NCBI GenBank assembly: GCA_900541975.1
Contig: UQLR01000014.1
Location: 8,413-72,412 of the forward strand
Origin: an uncultured Oscillospiraceae bacterium
GTDB lineage: Bacteria; Bacillota; Clostridia; Oscillospirales; Acutalibacteraceae
Length of the DNA stretch: 64,000 nt
Direction: 5' to 3'
How positions within the stretch are numbered: the stretch's first letter is position 1; each line of letters opens with the position of its first letter. Positions 34,737 to 43,127 of this stretch are shown one piece after another. The translations under genes were made by a program, and so were the position numbers. The notes beneath the pieces were generated by a model that was not told the DNA's origin, made no database searches, and worked only from the letters and a program-made list of their open reading frames with translations.

Positions 34737-35653
34737 AAAAAATTACGGCTGAACTTTTACGCATGGTATCTGAATTTAAAGGTACGTTTCAGGGTGCGTT
34801 CAATATCCGGGAGAACGGGCGCTGCGCCGGCAGGCAGTCCACAGAGCATATCAGTATTGAACCCAAAGAAGACGGCCTGCCCGGGATAGTTGTGCGTGTA
34901 GAACCCGGAACCAAGGGAGAAACTGTCTATATCCCGGCCTGTGTAACACATGGCGGAATAGATGATCTTGTGTATAACGATTTTTATATAGGGGCGGATG
35001 CAGACGTTACTATTGTTGCGGGCTGCGGCGTGCATACAGACGGAGAGGAAGAGGCACGCCATAACGGGATTCACCGCTTCGTTTTGGAAAAGGGCGCGCA
35101 TGTGTTGTATAAGGAGAAGCATGTAGGAACGGGAGACGGTGCTGGTCTACGTCGTATTGATCCTGTAACGCAGGCAGTTTTGTGGGAAGACGCCGTGCTG
35201 GAAATGGACACGGTCCAGATCCGCGGCGTGGATACCACCGAACGTAAAACAACGGCAACGCTGCATTCCCGCGCCAGAATGATCGTGCGGGAACGGATTA
35301 TGACCGATGGGCGGGAAACAGCCAAATCAGATTTTGAAGTCACGCTGCAAGGGGAAGATTCCGGCGTGGATTTGGTGTCCCGTTCGGTTGCAAGGGGGCA
35401 TTCGCATCAGTCGTTTTATTCCAATGTCCATGGCAATAACCGCTGCACCGGCCATTCAGAGTGCGACGCAATTCTGGCGGATCATGGAATGGTTACAGCG
35501 TTGCCTGCTTTACAGGCAGCGCATGTAGACGCCTCGCTGATTCATGAGGCGGCAATTGGGAAAATTGCCGGGGAGCAGATTTTAAAGCTGTGTACGCTTG
35601 GGTTAACAGAGGAAGAGGCGGAAAGAAAAATTATAGACGGCTTTTTGAAATAA
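34733..35653 (+). CDS. SufB/SufD family scaffold protein (short form)
   Basis: The 306-residue protein would form the SufBC complex with the preceding ATPase and build Fe-S clusters. The beta-helix core carries EDAVLEMDTVQIRGVDTTERKT, a SufBD-type repeat, then SVARGHSHQSFYSNV, the conserved HxCTGHSECDAIL block (NNRCTGHSECD) with Cys, and the helical tail LIHEAAIGKIAGEQILKL. It is much shorter than E. coli SufB (about 495), as in the minimal SufBC-type systems known from archaea and clostridia. Confidence 0.9.
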   Translation: MKKITAELLRMVSEFKGTFQGAFNIRENGRCAGRQSTEHISIEPKEDGLPGIVVRVEPGTKGETVYIPACVTHGGIDDLVYNDFYIGADADVTIVAGCGVHTDGEEEARHNGIHRFVLEKGAHVLYKEKHVGTGDGAGLRRIDPVTQAVLWEDAVLEMDTVQIRGVDTTERKTTATLHSRARMIVRERIMTDGRETAKSDFEVTLQGEDSGVDLVSRSVARGHSHQSFYSNVHGNNRCTGHSECDAILADHGMVTALPALQAAHVDASLIHEAAIGKIAGEQILKLCTLGLTEEEAERKIIDGFLK

Positions 35654-35747
35654 AACGCTGAAAAGCGCTGTACAAAACAAAAGGCAAATTTTCTTTTTTT
35701 AAGACTTATTCTGCGAGTACGGAAAATTTTTTGCCTTTTGCTCTTTA

Positions 35748-35792
35748 AAACAGCGGGTGGTTCCTGTATACTGGAACTGCCCGCTGTTTTTT
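35748..35792 (+). terminator. Terminator of the sufCB operon
   Basis: Seventeen base pairs with two G-U (AAACAGCGGGTGG and CTGCCCGCTGTTT as outer parts), 8-nt loop, then a run of T. A weaker, larger AT-rich stem-loop around 35677-35740 precedes it. Confidence 0.85.
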
Positions 35793-35890
35793 ATTGCAGG
35801 CTTTTTAGTTGCTGTATTTGTGTTAGAGAAACGGGGAAAAACCCATTACCGGATATTTCCCAAAAGAAAAGGAAAAGGAAGGCAGTGAAG

Positions 35891-36562
35891 ATGTACCGTA
35901 TTTTCATTGTAGAAGACGATCAGGGGATTGCCCATGCAATCCGGGAACAAGCGGAAAGATGGGGGTTGTATGCCAAATGCGCCCAGGATTTTAGAAATAT
36001 TCTTTCAGAGTTTTCAGAATACGCGCCGCATTTGGTGCTGCTTGATATTTCGCTTCCGTTTTTTAACGGCTATTACTGGTGTGAAGAAATCAGAAAGCTT
36101 TCCAAGGTGCCAATCCTTTTTATTTCGTCTGCATCGGATAATATGAATATTGTTATGGCGATGAACATGGGGGCCGACGATTTTATTGCCAAACCCTTTG
36201 ACCGGAGCGTACTGATGGCAAAAATACAGGCAATGCTCCGGCGTACCTATGATTTTGCGGCTTCTGTTCCGGTTTTGGAACATCGCGGCGCGCTTTTAAA
36301 TACGGGCGACAACACCCTTGCCTATCGGGGAAAGCAGATTGAGCTGACAAAAAATGAGTACCGTATTTTGCTTGCGCTTATGGAAAATAAAGGGAAAACA
36401 GTTAGCCGCGAACGGCTGATGGAACGTCTATGGGAAACGGATCATTTTATAGACGACAATACCCTTACAGTCAATGTCAACCGTCTGCGTAAAAAACTGG
36501 AGGCGGTCGGCCTTACAGATTTTATTGCAACCAAGTTCGGGGTGGGCTATATCGTCGCTTGA
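35891..36562 (+). CDS. OmpR-family response regulator, BceR type
   Basis: The 223 residues have a receiver domain (MYRIFIVEDDQGIAHAIRE; phosphorylated Asp in LVLLDISLPF; KPFD lysine) and a winged-helix DNA-binding domain (LTKNEYRILLALMENKGKTVSRERLMERLW). The ATG at 35891 is used; AAGGAAGG lies a little upstream and the longer frame runs through the terminator. It is followed by an intramembrane-sensing kinase and a BceAB-type transporter, so it should activate bceAB when a bacitracin-like antibiotic is detected. A matching palindrome lies before bceA. Confidence 0.93.
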   Translation: MYRIFIVEDDQGIAHAIREQAERWGLYAKCAQDFRNILSEFSEYAPHLVLLDISLPFFNGYYWCEEIRKLSKVPILFISSASDNMNIVMAMNMGADDFIAKPFDRSVLMAKIQAMLRRTYDFAASVPVLEHRGALLNTGDNTLAYRGKQIELTKNEYRILLALMENKGKTVSRERLMERLWETDHFIDDNTLTVNVNRLRKKLEAVGLTDFIATKFGVGYIVA

Positions 36563-36585
36563 TCAAAGAAGAAAGAAGGGGTTGG

Positions 36586-37578
36586 ATGTATTTTATTTTT
36601 TTCTATATAAAGCAGCATCGGCTTGGGATCCTGGCTTTTTTTCTTTTTTGTATGGTATTTCTTGCCGCCTTTTTGCTATATCGGCTGCCGGCCGGCGCTG
36701 TAATGTATCCTGCGCTGGTCTGCATGCTGGTGGGACTTGTGTTTTTAACATTTCATTTTTATAAAACATACCGCAAGCATCGGCAGCTGCAGGCCCTTAT
36801 GCGTCTTCCGGCTTCTTTAATAGAAACTTTTCCGCCTGTGTATACGCAGGACGACGCCGATTATCAGCAGCTTATCAGGTTGCTTGCATCTGCGCAAAAG
36901 CAGCTGGAGACACAGATGCGCCTGCAATACTCCGACATGGTGGATTATTATACCAATTGGGCGCATCAGATTAAGACGCCCATTGCGTCCATGCGGCTGA
37001 CGCTGCAAAACGAAGATTCCGACCTCGCCCGCAGGCTGTCAGACGACTTGTTCCGCATTGAGCAGTATGTAGAAATGGCGCTTGTTTTCGTCAGGCTGGA
37101 TTCTTCCTCCAGCGATTATGTTATACGGGAATATAAGCTGGATGACGTCATTCGGCAGGCTATCCGAAGATTTGCCGGGCAATTTATACGCAAAAAAATC
37201 CGGCTTGTCTATACGCCGGTGGATGTCTGTGTTGTTACAGACGAAAAATGGCTGTTGTTTGTCATAGAGCAAGTGCTTTCCAATGCGTTGAAATATACGC
37301 CGCCTTCCGGTACGATTACAATTAATATGGAACAGCCCAAAACGTTGTGTATCCGCGATACGGGGATTGGCATCGCGCCGGAAGACCTTCCCCGTATTTT
37401 TGAAAAGGGTTATACAGGGTATAACGGCAGGGAAGATAAAAAGGCAAGCGGAATCGGGCTTTATCTATGCAGGAAAATCTGTAAAAATTTGGGGCATGCG
37501 ATTGCAGCCAATGCCTCTTTGGACAACGGTACAGTCATACGCATCTATCTGGAGCAGGCAAAGCTGGAAATAGAATAA
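36586..37578 (+). CDS. Intramembrane-sensing histidine kinase, BceS type
   Basis: The 330 residues have two closely spaced TM helices with almost no external loop (about 8-30 and 36-55), then the H box NWAHQIKTPIASMRL, an N box (FVIEQVLSNALKY), DTGIGI and the KKASGIGLYLCRKI G2 box. Kinases of this type sense the activity of their ABC transporter rather than the drug. The ATG at 36586 follows AAGGGG; the frame is open to a TTG at 36559 overlapping the regulator stop. Confidence 0.9.
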   Translation: MYFIFFYIKQHRLGILAFFLFCMVFLAAFLLYRLPAGAVMYPALVCMLVGLVFLTFHFYKTYRKHRQLQALMRLPASLIETFPPVYTQDDADYQQLIRLLASAQKQLETQMRLQYSDMVDYYTNWAHQIKTPIASMRLTLQNEDSDLARRLSDDLFRIEQYVEMALVFVRLDSSSSDYVIREYKLDDVIRQAIRRFAGQFIRKKIRLVYTPVDVCVVTDEKWLLFVIEQVLSNALKYTPPSGTITINMEQPKTLCIRDTGIGIAPEDLPRIFEKGYTGYNGREDKKASGIGLYLCRKICKNLGHAIAANASLDNGTVIRIYLEQAKLEIE

Positions 37579-37580
37579 CC

Positions 37581-37600
37581 TTCTTACAAAACTGTAAGAA
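37581..37600 (+). promoter_or_regulatory. BceR-type palindrome upstream of bceA
   Basis: TTCTTACA-AAAC-TGTAAGAA is a perfect 8-4-8 palindrome, with the TACA-N4-TGTA core like that of known BceR/PsdR sites. It lies 52 bp upstream of the -10 box TACAAT (37652-37657), which has no recognisable -35, as expected for an activated promoter. Confidence 0.85.
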
Positions 37601-37687
37601 GTACAGGGGGAAATGTAAGCCGCTTCCATGGCGCTGCGTTTCCCTTTTTGCTACAATGAAAGCACCAAAGCAATAGGAGGAACGTAT

Positions 37688-38452
37688 ATGAGTATATTGG
37701 AAGTCGGCGGGTTGAAAAAAGTATATACCACCCGTTTTGGCGGAAATAAGGTAGAAGCGCTCAAAAATGTATCTTTCCGTGTGGAGCAGGGAGAATACGT
37801 CGCTATTATGGGAGAATCAGGCTCCGGTAAAACAACACTTTTGAATATTTTGGCAGCGCTCGATAAGCCAACCAGTGGCACAGTGCTGTTGGACGGACAA
37901 GATCTTTCCCAAATTAAGGAATCCCGCATTACCGCATTTCGCCGGGACAACTTAGGGTTTGTCTTTCAGGATTTTAATTTGCTCGACACATTTTCTTTAG
38001 AGGACAATATTTATCTTCCGTTGGTACTGGCAGGAAAGCCTCATACGGAAATGAGGCAGCGGCTTGCACCTGTTGCGGCGCAGCTTGGCATTACGGATAT
38101 TTTAAAAAAATACCCATATGAGGTTTCCGGCGGACAAAAGCAGCGCGCGGCGGTGGCCAGAGCGCTGATCACCGGCCCACGCCTGATTCTGGCCGACGAG
38201 CCTACCGGCGCGCTTGACTCCAGAGCTACCGATGAGCTGCTCAACCTGTTTGCTAAAATCAATCAAAGCCGTCAGACCATTTTAATGGTCACACACTCTG
38301 TAAAGGCTGCCAGCCATGCTGGAAGGGTGCTGTTTATTAAAGACGGCGAGGTTTTTCACCAGATCTACCGCGGCAACAGCAGCAACGAGCAGCTCTATCA
38401 GAAAATATCCGATACCCTAACGATGCTTGCAACAGGCGGTGAAAGAAAATGA
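37688..38452 (+). CDS. ABC transporter ATPase, BceA type
   Basis: The 254 residues have Walker A GESGSGKTT, the signature VSGGQKQRAAVARAL, Walker [13 protein letters not shown] and a final region typical of BceA (GEVFHQIYRGNSSNEQLYQKI). AGGAGGA precedes the ATG. It energises the BceB permease encoded by the overlapping next gene. Together they remove peptide antibiotics such as bacitracin from their lipid-linked targets. Expression should be driven by the palindrome-promoter region in front. Confidence 0.94.
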   Translation: MSILEVGGLKKVYTTRFGGNKVEALKNVSFRVEQGEYVAIMGESGSGKTTLLNILAALDKPTSGTVLLDGQDLSQIKESRITAFRRDNLGFVFQDFNLLDTFSLEDNIYLPLVLAGKPHTEMRQRLAPVAAQLGITDILKKYPYEVSGGQKQRAAVARALITGPRLILADEPTGALDSRATDELLNLFAKINQSRQTILMVTHSVKAASHAGRVLFIKDGEVFHQIYRGNSSNEQLYQKISDTLTMLATGGERK

Positions 38453-40506
38453 AAAAGGGATTTTACTTAAAGCTTGCATGGCTGGGCATTCGGAAAAATA
38501 AAAAGCTGTATACGCCTTATCTGTTAACCTGTATTGGCATGGTTATGATGTTCTATATCGTTTCTTTCTTAGGGAGCAGCAATGTGCTTGCCGGTATGGC
38601 CGGCGGGGACACCATGCAGGGAACGCTTAGCCTGGGTAGCGGGGTTATCGGTGTGTTTTCCTTAATTTTTCTGTTTTACACCCATTCTTTTTTAATCCGC
38701 AGAAGAAAAAAAGAGTTTGGGCTGTATAACATACTTGGTATGGAAAAACGCAATTTGGTCCGTGTGCTTTTATGGGAAAGCCTGCTTATTGCGCTGCTGT
38801 CTCTTGCGTTGGGGCTGCTTGCAGGTATTGTGTTTTCTAAATTTGCCGAGCTGGGAATGGTTAATATTTTGGAAGGGACGGCAACGTTTTCCCTAACGCT
38901 TGCGCCTGAGGGAATTTTACAGACGTTGACGCTATTCGCCGTTATTTTTACCCTGCTTCTGCTCAACACGCTGCGCCAGATTCATCTGACCAATCCCATT
39001 GAGCTGTTACACAGTGAAAGCGCCGGCGAAAAACCGCCGAAAGCCAACTGGATTTTAGCGCTGTGCGGCATATTTATTCTGGCCGGTGCGTATTACCTGG
39101 CAGTTTCCATTCAGGAGCCGGTGACGGCTATGCTGTGGTTTTTTGTGGCGGCCGTGCTGGTTATTATCGCTACGTATCTGCTATTCATTGCCGGCTCGGT
39201 GACAGTTTGCCGACTTCTGCAAAAGAAAAAAAGCTACTATTATAAAACCAGCCATTTTGTTTCGGTATCCTCTATGGCGTACCGCATGAAGCGCAACGGC
39301 GCGGGACTTGCTTCTATTTGTATTCTCTGTACCATGGTGCTGGTTATGGTGTCGTCTACTGTCTGCCTGTACATTGGGGCAGAAGACAGCCTGCGCAGCC
39401 GTTATCCCCGGAATATTAATCTGGATACCTCTGTAAGCAGCCTGGCCATGCTGCATTCTGACAAAGTAAAAGAAATCAAAGCGTGCACGTCTCAAATTGT
39501 TGCAGAAAACGGACAAAGTATGCAAAATGTGTTGGATTACAACGTTGCCGCGTTTGTGGGGTATATTGAAAACGGCCGGATTGCAACGGACAATTCCAAT
39601 CCATATGCCTTCCAGTTGAACGCCTATTCCGATGTATGGCAAATCTTTATAATATCTTTGGACGATTATAACCGGTTGATGGGGAAAGATGAAACATTAA
39701 AACCCGGCCAGGCGCTGATTTATACGACAAAGCAGAATGCATATCCGGAGGATACGATTGCGATCGGCGAGGCGGAACCGCTGAAAATTCAAAAGGTTGT
39801 GACAGACTTTACTGATAATGGATTGGACACCATGCAGGTTATATCCTCTCTTTTTATTTTTGTCCCGGATTTTGAAGAATACGTCGCTCCATTGACAAAG
39901 CTCACAGAAGAAGACGGAGACCCGCTGCTGCAGATGCACTGGTATTATGCGTTTGACCTGGATTGTGACGATCAGACGCAAATACAGATACAGGAGCAGC
40001 TGGAAAAAGGACTGCAACAGTTTTACGTGTCAAGTGCTACAGAGGAATTTTCTACCTATTGCGAGGGCGTGGTAGAGGAGCGCGCCGGGTTTTATGGGTT
40101 GTATGGAGGGCTGTTTTTTCTGGGCATTCTTCTGGGTGTGGTATTTATCTTTGCCGCCGTGCTGATTATGTATTATAAACAGGTTTCAGAAGGGTACGAG
40201 GATCATTCCCGCTTTGCTATCATGCAAAAAGTTGGCATGACGAAAAAGGAGATTAAAAAAAGCATTAATTCTCAGGTGTTAACCGTCTTTTTCCTTCCTC
40301 TTATAGCAGCGGGTCTGCATCTTGCGTTTGCTTTTCCGTTGATCTATAAGCTGCTGGTGCTGTTCAGCCTTACAAACCTGCAATTGCTTATTTTTGTTAC
40401 AATATGCTGTTATCTTGCATTTGCGTTGTTTTACGCACTGGTATACCGCATTACTTCTAAAGCGTACTATTCTATTGTCAGCAGTGCAGAAGAAAGAGGC
40501 TTATAA
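38449..40506 (+). CDS. ABC transporter permease, BceB type
   Basis: The 685-residue permease has about ten TM helices with a FtsX-like domain at each end (around 60-165 and 575-680) and a large extracellular domain of about 230 residues between TM7 and TM8, which is the hallmark of BceB and decides drug specificity. The start overlaps the bceA stop. KNKKLYTPYLLTCIGMVMMF near the N-terminus and IMQKVGMTKKEIKKSINSQ near the C-terminus are typical. Confidence 0.93.
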   Translation: MKKGFYLKLAWLGIRKNKKLYTPYLLTCIGMVMMFYIVSFLGSSNVLAGMAGGDTMQGTLSLGSGVIGVFSLIFLFYTHSFLIRRRKKEFGLYNILGMEKRNLVRVLLWESLLIALLSLALGLLAGIVFSKFAELGMVNILEGTATFSLTLAPEGILQTLTLFAVIFTLLLLNTLRQIHLTNPIELLHSESAGEKPPKANWILALCGIFILAGAYYLAVSIQEPVTAMLWFFVAAVLVIIATYLLFIAGSVTVCRLLQKKKSYYYKTSHFVSVSSMAYRMKRNGAGLASICILCTMVLVMVSSTVCLYIGAEDSLRSRYPRNINLDTSVSSLAMLHSDKVKEIKACTSQIVAENGQSMQNVLDYNVAAFVGYIENGRIATDNSNPYAFQLNAYSDVWQIFIISLDDYNRLMGKDETLKPGQALIYTTKQNAYPEDTIAIGEAEPLKIQKVVTDFTDNGLDTMQVISSLFIFVPDFEEYVAPLTKLTEEDGDPLLQMHWYYAFDLDCDDQTQIQIQEQLEKGLQQFYVSSATEEFSTYCEGVVEERAGFYGLYGGLFFLGILLGVVFIFAAVLIMYYKQVSEGYEDHSRFAIMQKVGMTKKEIKKSINSQVLTVFFLPLIAAGLHLAFAFPLIYKLLVLFSLTNLQLLIFVTICCYLAFALFYALVYRITSKAYYSIVSSAEERGL

Positions 40507-40515
40507 AATTTCATA

Positions 40516-40543
40516 AAAAGAGGGCGCTTATGCGCCCTCTTTT
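40516..40543. terminator. Bidirectional terminator, bce operon and gpsA
   Basis: AAAAGAGGGCGC and GCGCCCTCTTTT form a perfect 12-bp stem with a TTAT loop. Confidence 0.92.
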
Positions 40544-40579
40544 CTGGTAAAACAAAACGGAGAAAAAAATAAAGCTGTG

Positions 40580-41545
40580 TCAATCAAATTCTTCTTTTAT
40601 ACTTCTTAAAAATAGGGCAGACAAAGTAGTCTTTGGATCTTTATGGTCTGCCAGTACATCGTTTACCGCTTTTGCAATAGGCAGGTCGACCTTATATTGC
40701 GCGCCAAGACGGATCAGTGCGCGTGTGGTGGAAACGCCCTCTGCAAGCTTATGAAAATGCTCCCCTTTTACGCACATTTCTCCATATCTTCTGTTATGGC
40801 TGAATGGGGAAAAGAGCGTCGCCTCGTAATCGCCCAGATGGCACAGCCCATAAGCGGACATTTCATTTCCACCCATGGCTTTGATCAGGCGTGCAATTTC
40901 CCTTGTGCCTCTGGCCATCAGCGCGCCTTTAAGAGAAGAGCAGTTCAGGCCGTCGAGCATGCCTGCTGCGATGCCAACCACATTTTTTGAAGCCGCGCCT
41001 ACCTCTGTTCCAATCATGTCTTTGCCCAGGTAAAAACGAATCAGTTCACTTGAAAAACGGTTGACCAGCATTTCTTTAACTGACCGGTTGCAGGAATCGA
41101 TCACCATGCAATTGGGGATGCCTTTAACAAAATCTTGCGGATGGCCGGGGCCGACCCAAACGGCAATTGGCGTGGTCTGCTCGTCGACAAAGCTTCCCAC
41201 AATTTGTGAAAGACGCAGGCCGGTCGTTTCCTCCAGTCCTTTCATACATAAAACAATCGGCTTTCCCTGTATGCTTTCTTTGGCTAAGCGCGACATAAAG
41301 GAGCGCAGGTGTTGTGAGCTGATCGAGATAATCATGACGTCGGCATGCTCTACAGCCGCCGTCAGATCATCGGTAAAAATTACCTGATCGCCAAAGCTGA
41401 GATATTCATTTTTTCTTTCTGCTTTCAGCTGTAACAGCTCCGGCGCCTCCGGAAGGCCCCAGGAACAAACGCGGTTTCCGATTCTATCCTGATACCATGC
41501 AATAAAAGAGCCCCATCGTCCGCAACCTAAAACAGATACATTCAA
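40580..41545 (-). CDS. gpsA: NAD(P)-dependent glycerol-3-phosphate dehydrogenase
   Basis: GpsA makes sn-glycerol-3-phosphate for phospholipid synthesis. The 321 residues have the nucleotide motif GCGRWGSFIAW, the block WVGPGHPQDF in place of the usual GPS motif, the catalytic lysine in GAASKNVVGIAAG and the C-terminal GEHFHKLAEGVSTTRA region. The GxxK helix reads ASKN where most have LKN, and LSGPSFA is changed, so it is a divergent member. A related NAD-dependent dehydrogenase on a similar substrate remains possible. Confidence 0.85.
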   Translation of the reverse strand: MNVSVLGCGRWGSFIAWYQDRIGNRVCSWGLPEAPELLQLKAERKNEYLSFGDQVIFTDDLTAAVEHADVMIISISSQHLRSFMSRLAKESIQGKPIVLCMKGLEETTGLRLSQIVGSFVDEQTTPIAVWVGPGHPQDFVKGIPNCMVIDSCNRSVKEMLVNRFSSELIRFYLGKDMIGTEVGAASKNVVGIAAGMLDGLNCSSLKGALMARGTREIARLIKAMGGNEMSAYGLCHLGDYEATLFSPFSHNRRYGEMCVKGEHFHKLAEGVSTTRALIRLGAQYKVDLPIAKAVNDVLADHKDPKTTLSALFLRSIKEEFD

Positions 41546-41603
41546 AGAAGCACACCACCTTGTTTAAGTTTAGGAAGATTATACCATATTTATATAAAAA
41601 ATA

Positions 41604-42038
41604 CTATAGTCTGTTGCAACCGTTTTCCACATGGGCAGAATTTTTTTTATTGGCATGCTTCCTGCTGAACAACGTTTTTAAACCCATCAGTAAAAGCAGA
41701 GCGCCAAACATTTTGGAAAGCAAGGTGTTGTCTATATTTGCCGAAAGCCATGCGCCCGCAAAAGAGCCCAAAATTCCCAAAAGGGCAAAAGGAATGGCAA
41801 GACGCCAGACAATCAGCTTTTTTCTTTGATAAAAAAACAGCGCAATGACAGCTGCAGGCAGGAAAAAAAGCAGATTAATCCCCTGTGCCTGGTCTTGCGG
41901 CGTATTTGTAAACAGACTCAGGTAAATGATCAGTACACCCCCGCCGCCCATGCCCATAGCGCCTAACAGGCCCGATAAAATACCCGCGGCGGCAGAAAGA
42001 AAGGCGTTCAACGCAACAACAGGCGAACGCCTGCCCAA
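41604..42038 (-). CDS. TauE/SafE family half-protein (second of pair)
   Basis: The 144 residues have four predicted TM helices and the TauE/SafE glycine motif SGLLGAMGMGGGGVL at the first helix. Full-length TauE/SafE proteins are about 250 residues and contain two such halves; here each half is a separate gene. The family exports small anions such as sulfite or sulfoacetate; the substrate here is unknown. It starts with TTG at 42038, overlapping the previous gene by about 30 bp; no clear RBS, so translation is probably coupled. Confidence 0.78.
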   Translation of the reverse strand: MGRRSPVVALNAFLSAAAGILSGLLGAMGMGGGGVLIIYLSLFTNTPQDQAQGINLLFFLPAAVIALFFYQRKKLIVWRLAIPFALLGILGSFAGAWLSANIDNTLLSKMFGALLLLMGLKTLFSRKHANKKNSAHVENGCNRL

Positions 42039-42355
42039 ATCATCAAAAGCGAAAACGCTTTTTTCAGCAGCTTGTCATCTATTCTGGGCAACAGCCATGC
42101 GCCCAGAATAGAACCCAGTACACCCCACCAGATATACGGTTGTACATCCAAAAAGGTCACTTTTCCCGCCTGAAGATAGCTCCATGCGCTTGAAATACAA
42201 ATTGGCAAAATAATAGACACCGAAGTTGCATGCGCTTTTTTGCGATCTATTCTTTTATTAAGCATGGGGACGACAACCATACCGCCGCCTGCACCTAAAA
42301 GACCGTTAAGCATGCCGGTTATGGTAGCGCCAAGCGCAAAAGTAAGCTTTTTCAC
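42008..42355 (-). CDS. TauE/SafE family half-protein (first of pair)
   Basis: The 115-residue protein has three to four TM helices and the same motif as its partner (NGLLGAGGGMVVVPML). It starts with GTG at 42355 with GGAAGGA about 8 bp upstream; the frame is open further but lacks an RBS. It overlaps the second half-gene. The two very likely assemble into one pseudo-symmetric transporter. Confidence 0.8.
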   Translation of the reverse strand: MKKLTFALGATITGMLNGLLGAGGGMVVVPMLNKRIDRKKAHATSVSIILPICISSAWSYLQAGKVTFLDVQPYIWWGVLGSILGAWLLPRIDDKLLKKAFSLLMIWAGVRLLLR

Positions 42356-42426
42356 AAATAGTTCCTTCCCGCCATAAAAAATCGTTTCTATCAGATATTG
42401 TTTATAAAAACTTTCGGAAATATGCA

Positions 42427-42456
42427 AAAACACCGTGCTTGTAAGCACGGTGTTTT
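42427..42456 (-). terminator. Terminator, minus strand
   Basis: AAAACACCGTGC and GCACGGTGTTTT pair perfectly around TTGTAA, followed on the minus strand by T residues. It lies at the 3' end of the 6S-like RNA candidate and DUF1292 transcripts. Confidence 0.88.
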
Positions 42457-42655
42457 ATTATGGATTGTTGCCCGCCGGACCGTATTGGTTGATGATAACC
42501 TGCCTACACAAAAGCAGGTGGGTGCTCTCCCCGCGGGTTCACGCTCCCTTCGTCCGCTTAGCGGGAGGTCTGCAATCCGCCGCGGGAGCAAAGCTCCCAA
42601 AATATCGATTGTAGGGTTATATGAACACAATTCGCGCATCAGGCAGGCGGTGGGT
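42457..42655 (-). ncRNA. Candidate 6S-like structured RNA
   Basis: Between the DUF1292 stop and a strong terminator lies a non-coding GC-richer stretch of about 200 nt. On the minus strand CCTGCCT near the 5' side pairs with AGGCAGG near the 3' side (plus coordinates 42641-42647 and 42499-42505). Inside are GGGAGC/GCTCCC (42584-42598) and CCGC-TAA-GCGG hairpins. Length, rod-like folding and a central open region (ATAACCCTACAATCG) fit 6S RNA, the RNA polymerase regulator. Identification by eye only. Confidence 0.55.
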
Positions 42656-42966
42656 TAAAGTGATTCCTCTTCCGGGTCGTTTTCATCATAAATTTCTTCA
42701 AAGTGGCTTTCAAAAATCTCTGCAAGTTTACTTAAAAGGTCTTCGTCTTCCACCTCTGTTAAAACTTCTTCGCCGTCTTCTTCCACAGCTTCAAATATAT
42801 AGTATTCGCCGTCAGACTCCACTTGCTCTTCCGGTGTTTCAAAAACGGGGTAAAGTGCGTAAAAAACACCGTCATCGTTTTCAATTACGTCAAGGATTTC
42901 AAATGTATGCTCATTGTCTTCCTCGTCAAGCAGGGTTATTAAATCTGCCGCGTATTCATTATCCAT
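42655..42966 (-). CDS. DUF1292 family acidic protein
   Basis: The 103 residues are very acidic and match the DUF1292 (YrzB-like) pattern: ITLLDEEDNEHTFEILDVIE, then YYALYPV-type strand and a C-terminal acidic helix. In many Firmicutes the family lies next to ruvX/yrrK and alaS; here it is alone. I use the ATG at 42966, with AAAGGA 9 bp upstream, instead of the ATG at 42975 that touches the RBS. The function is unknown. Confidence 0.85.
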   Translation of the reverse strand: MDNEYAADLITLLDEEDNEHTFEILDVIENDDGVFYALYPVFETPEEQVESDGEYYIFEAVEEDGEEVLTEVEDEDLLSKLAEIFESHFEEIYDENDPEEESL

Positions 42967-43093
42967 ACTGCTCATTCCTTTCAGATCAGACCAAAAACTC
43001 TATTCCTATTTTACCCTTGTGTACAGATTTAGTCAAGGAAAAGTTTAGCTAAACAAAAAATATAAAAAAAATAGAAAAAGTTTAAAAAAAGTA

Positions 43094-43121
43094 TTGACAA
43101 TATGAAAAAAGATGTTATAAT
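43094..43121 (+). promoter_or_regulatory. Consensus promoter of the 43.1-44.06 kb non-coding unit
   Basis: Perfect TTGACA (43094-43099) and perfect TATAAT (43116-43121) with a 16-bp spacer. No gene with an RBS follows within 900 bp. Confidence 0.88.
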
Positions 43122-43127
43122 AAAGAT

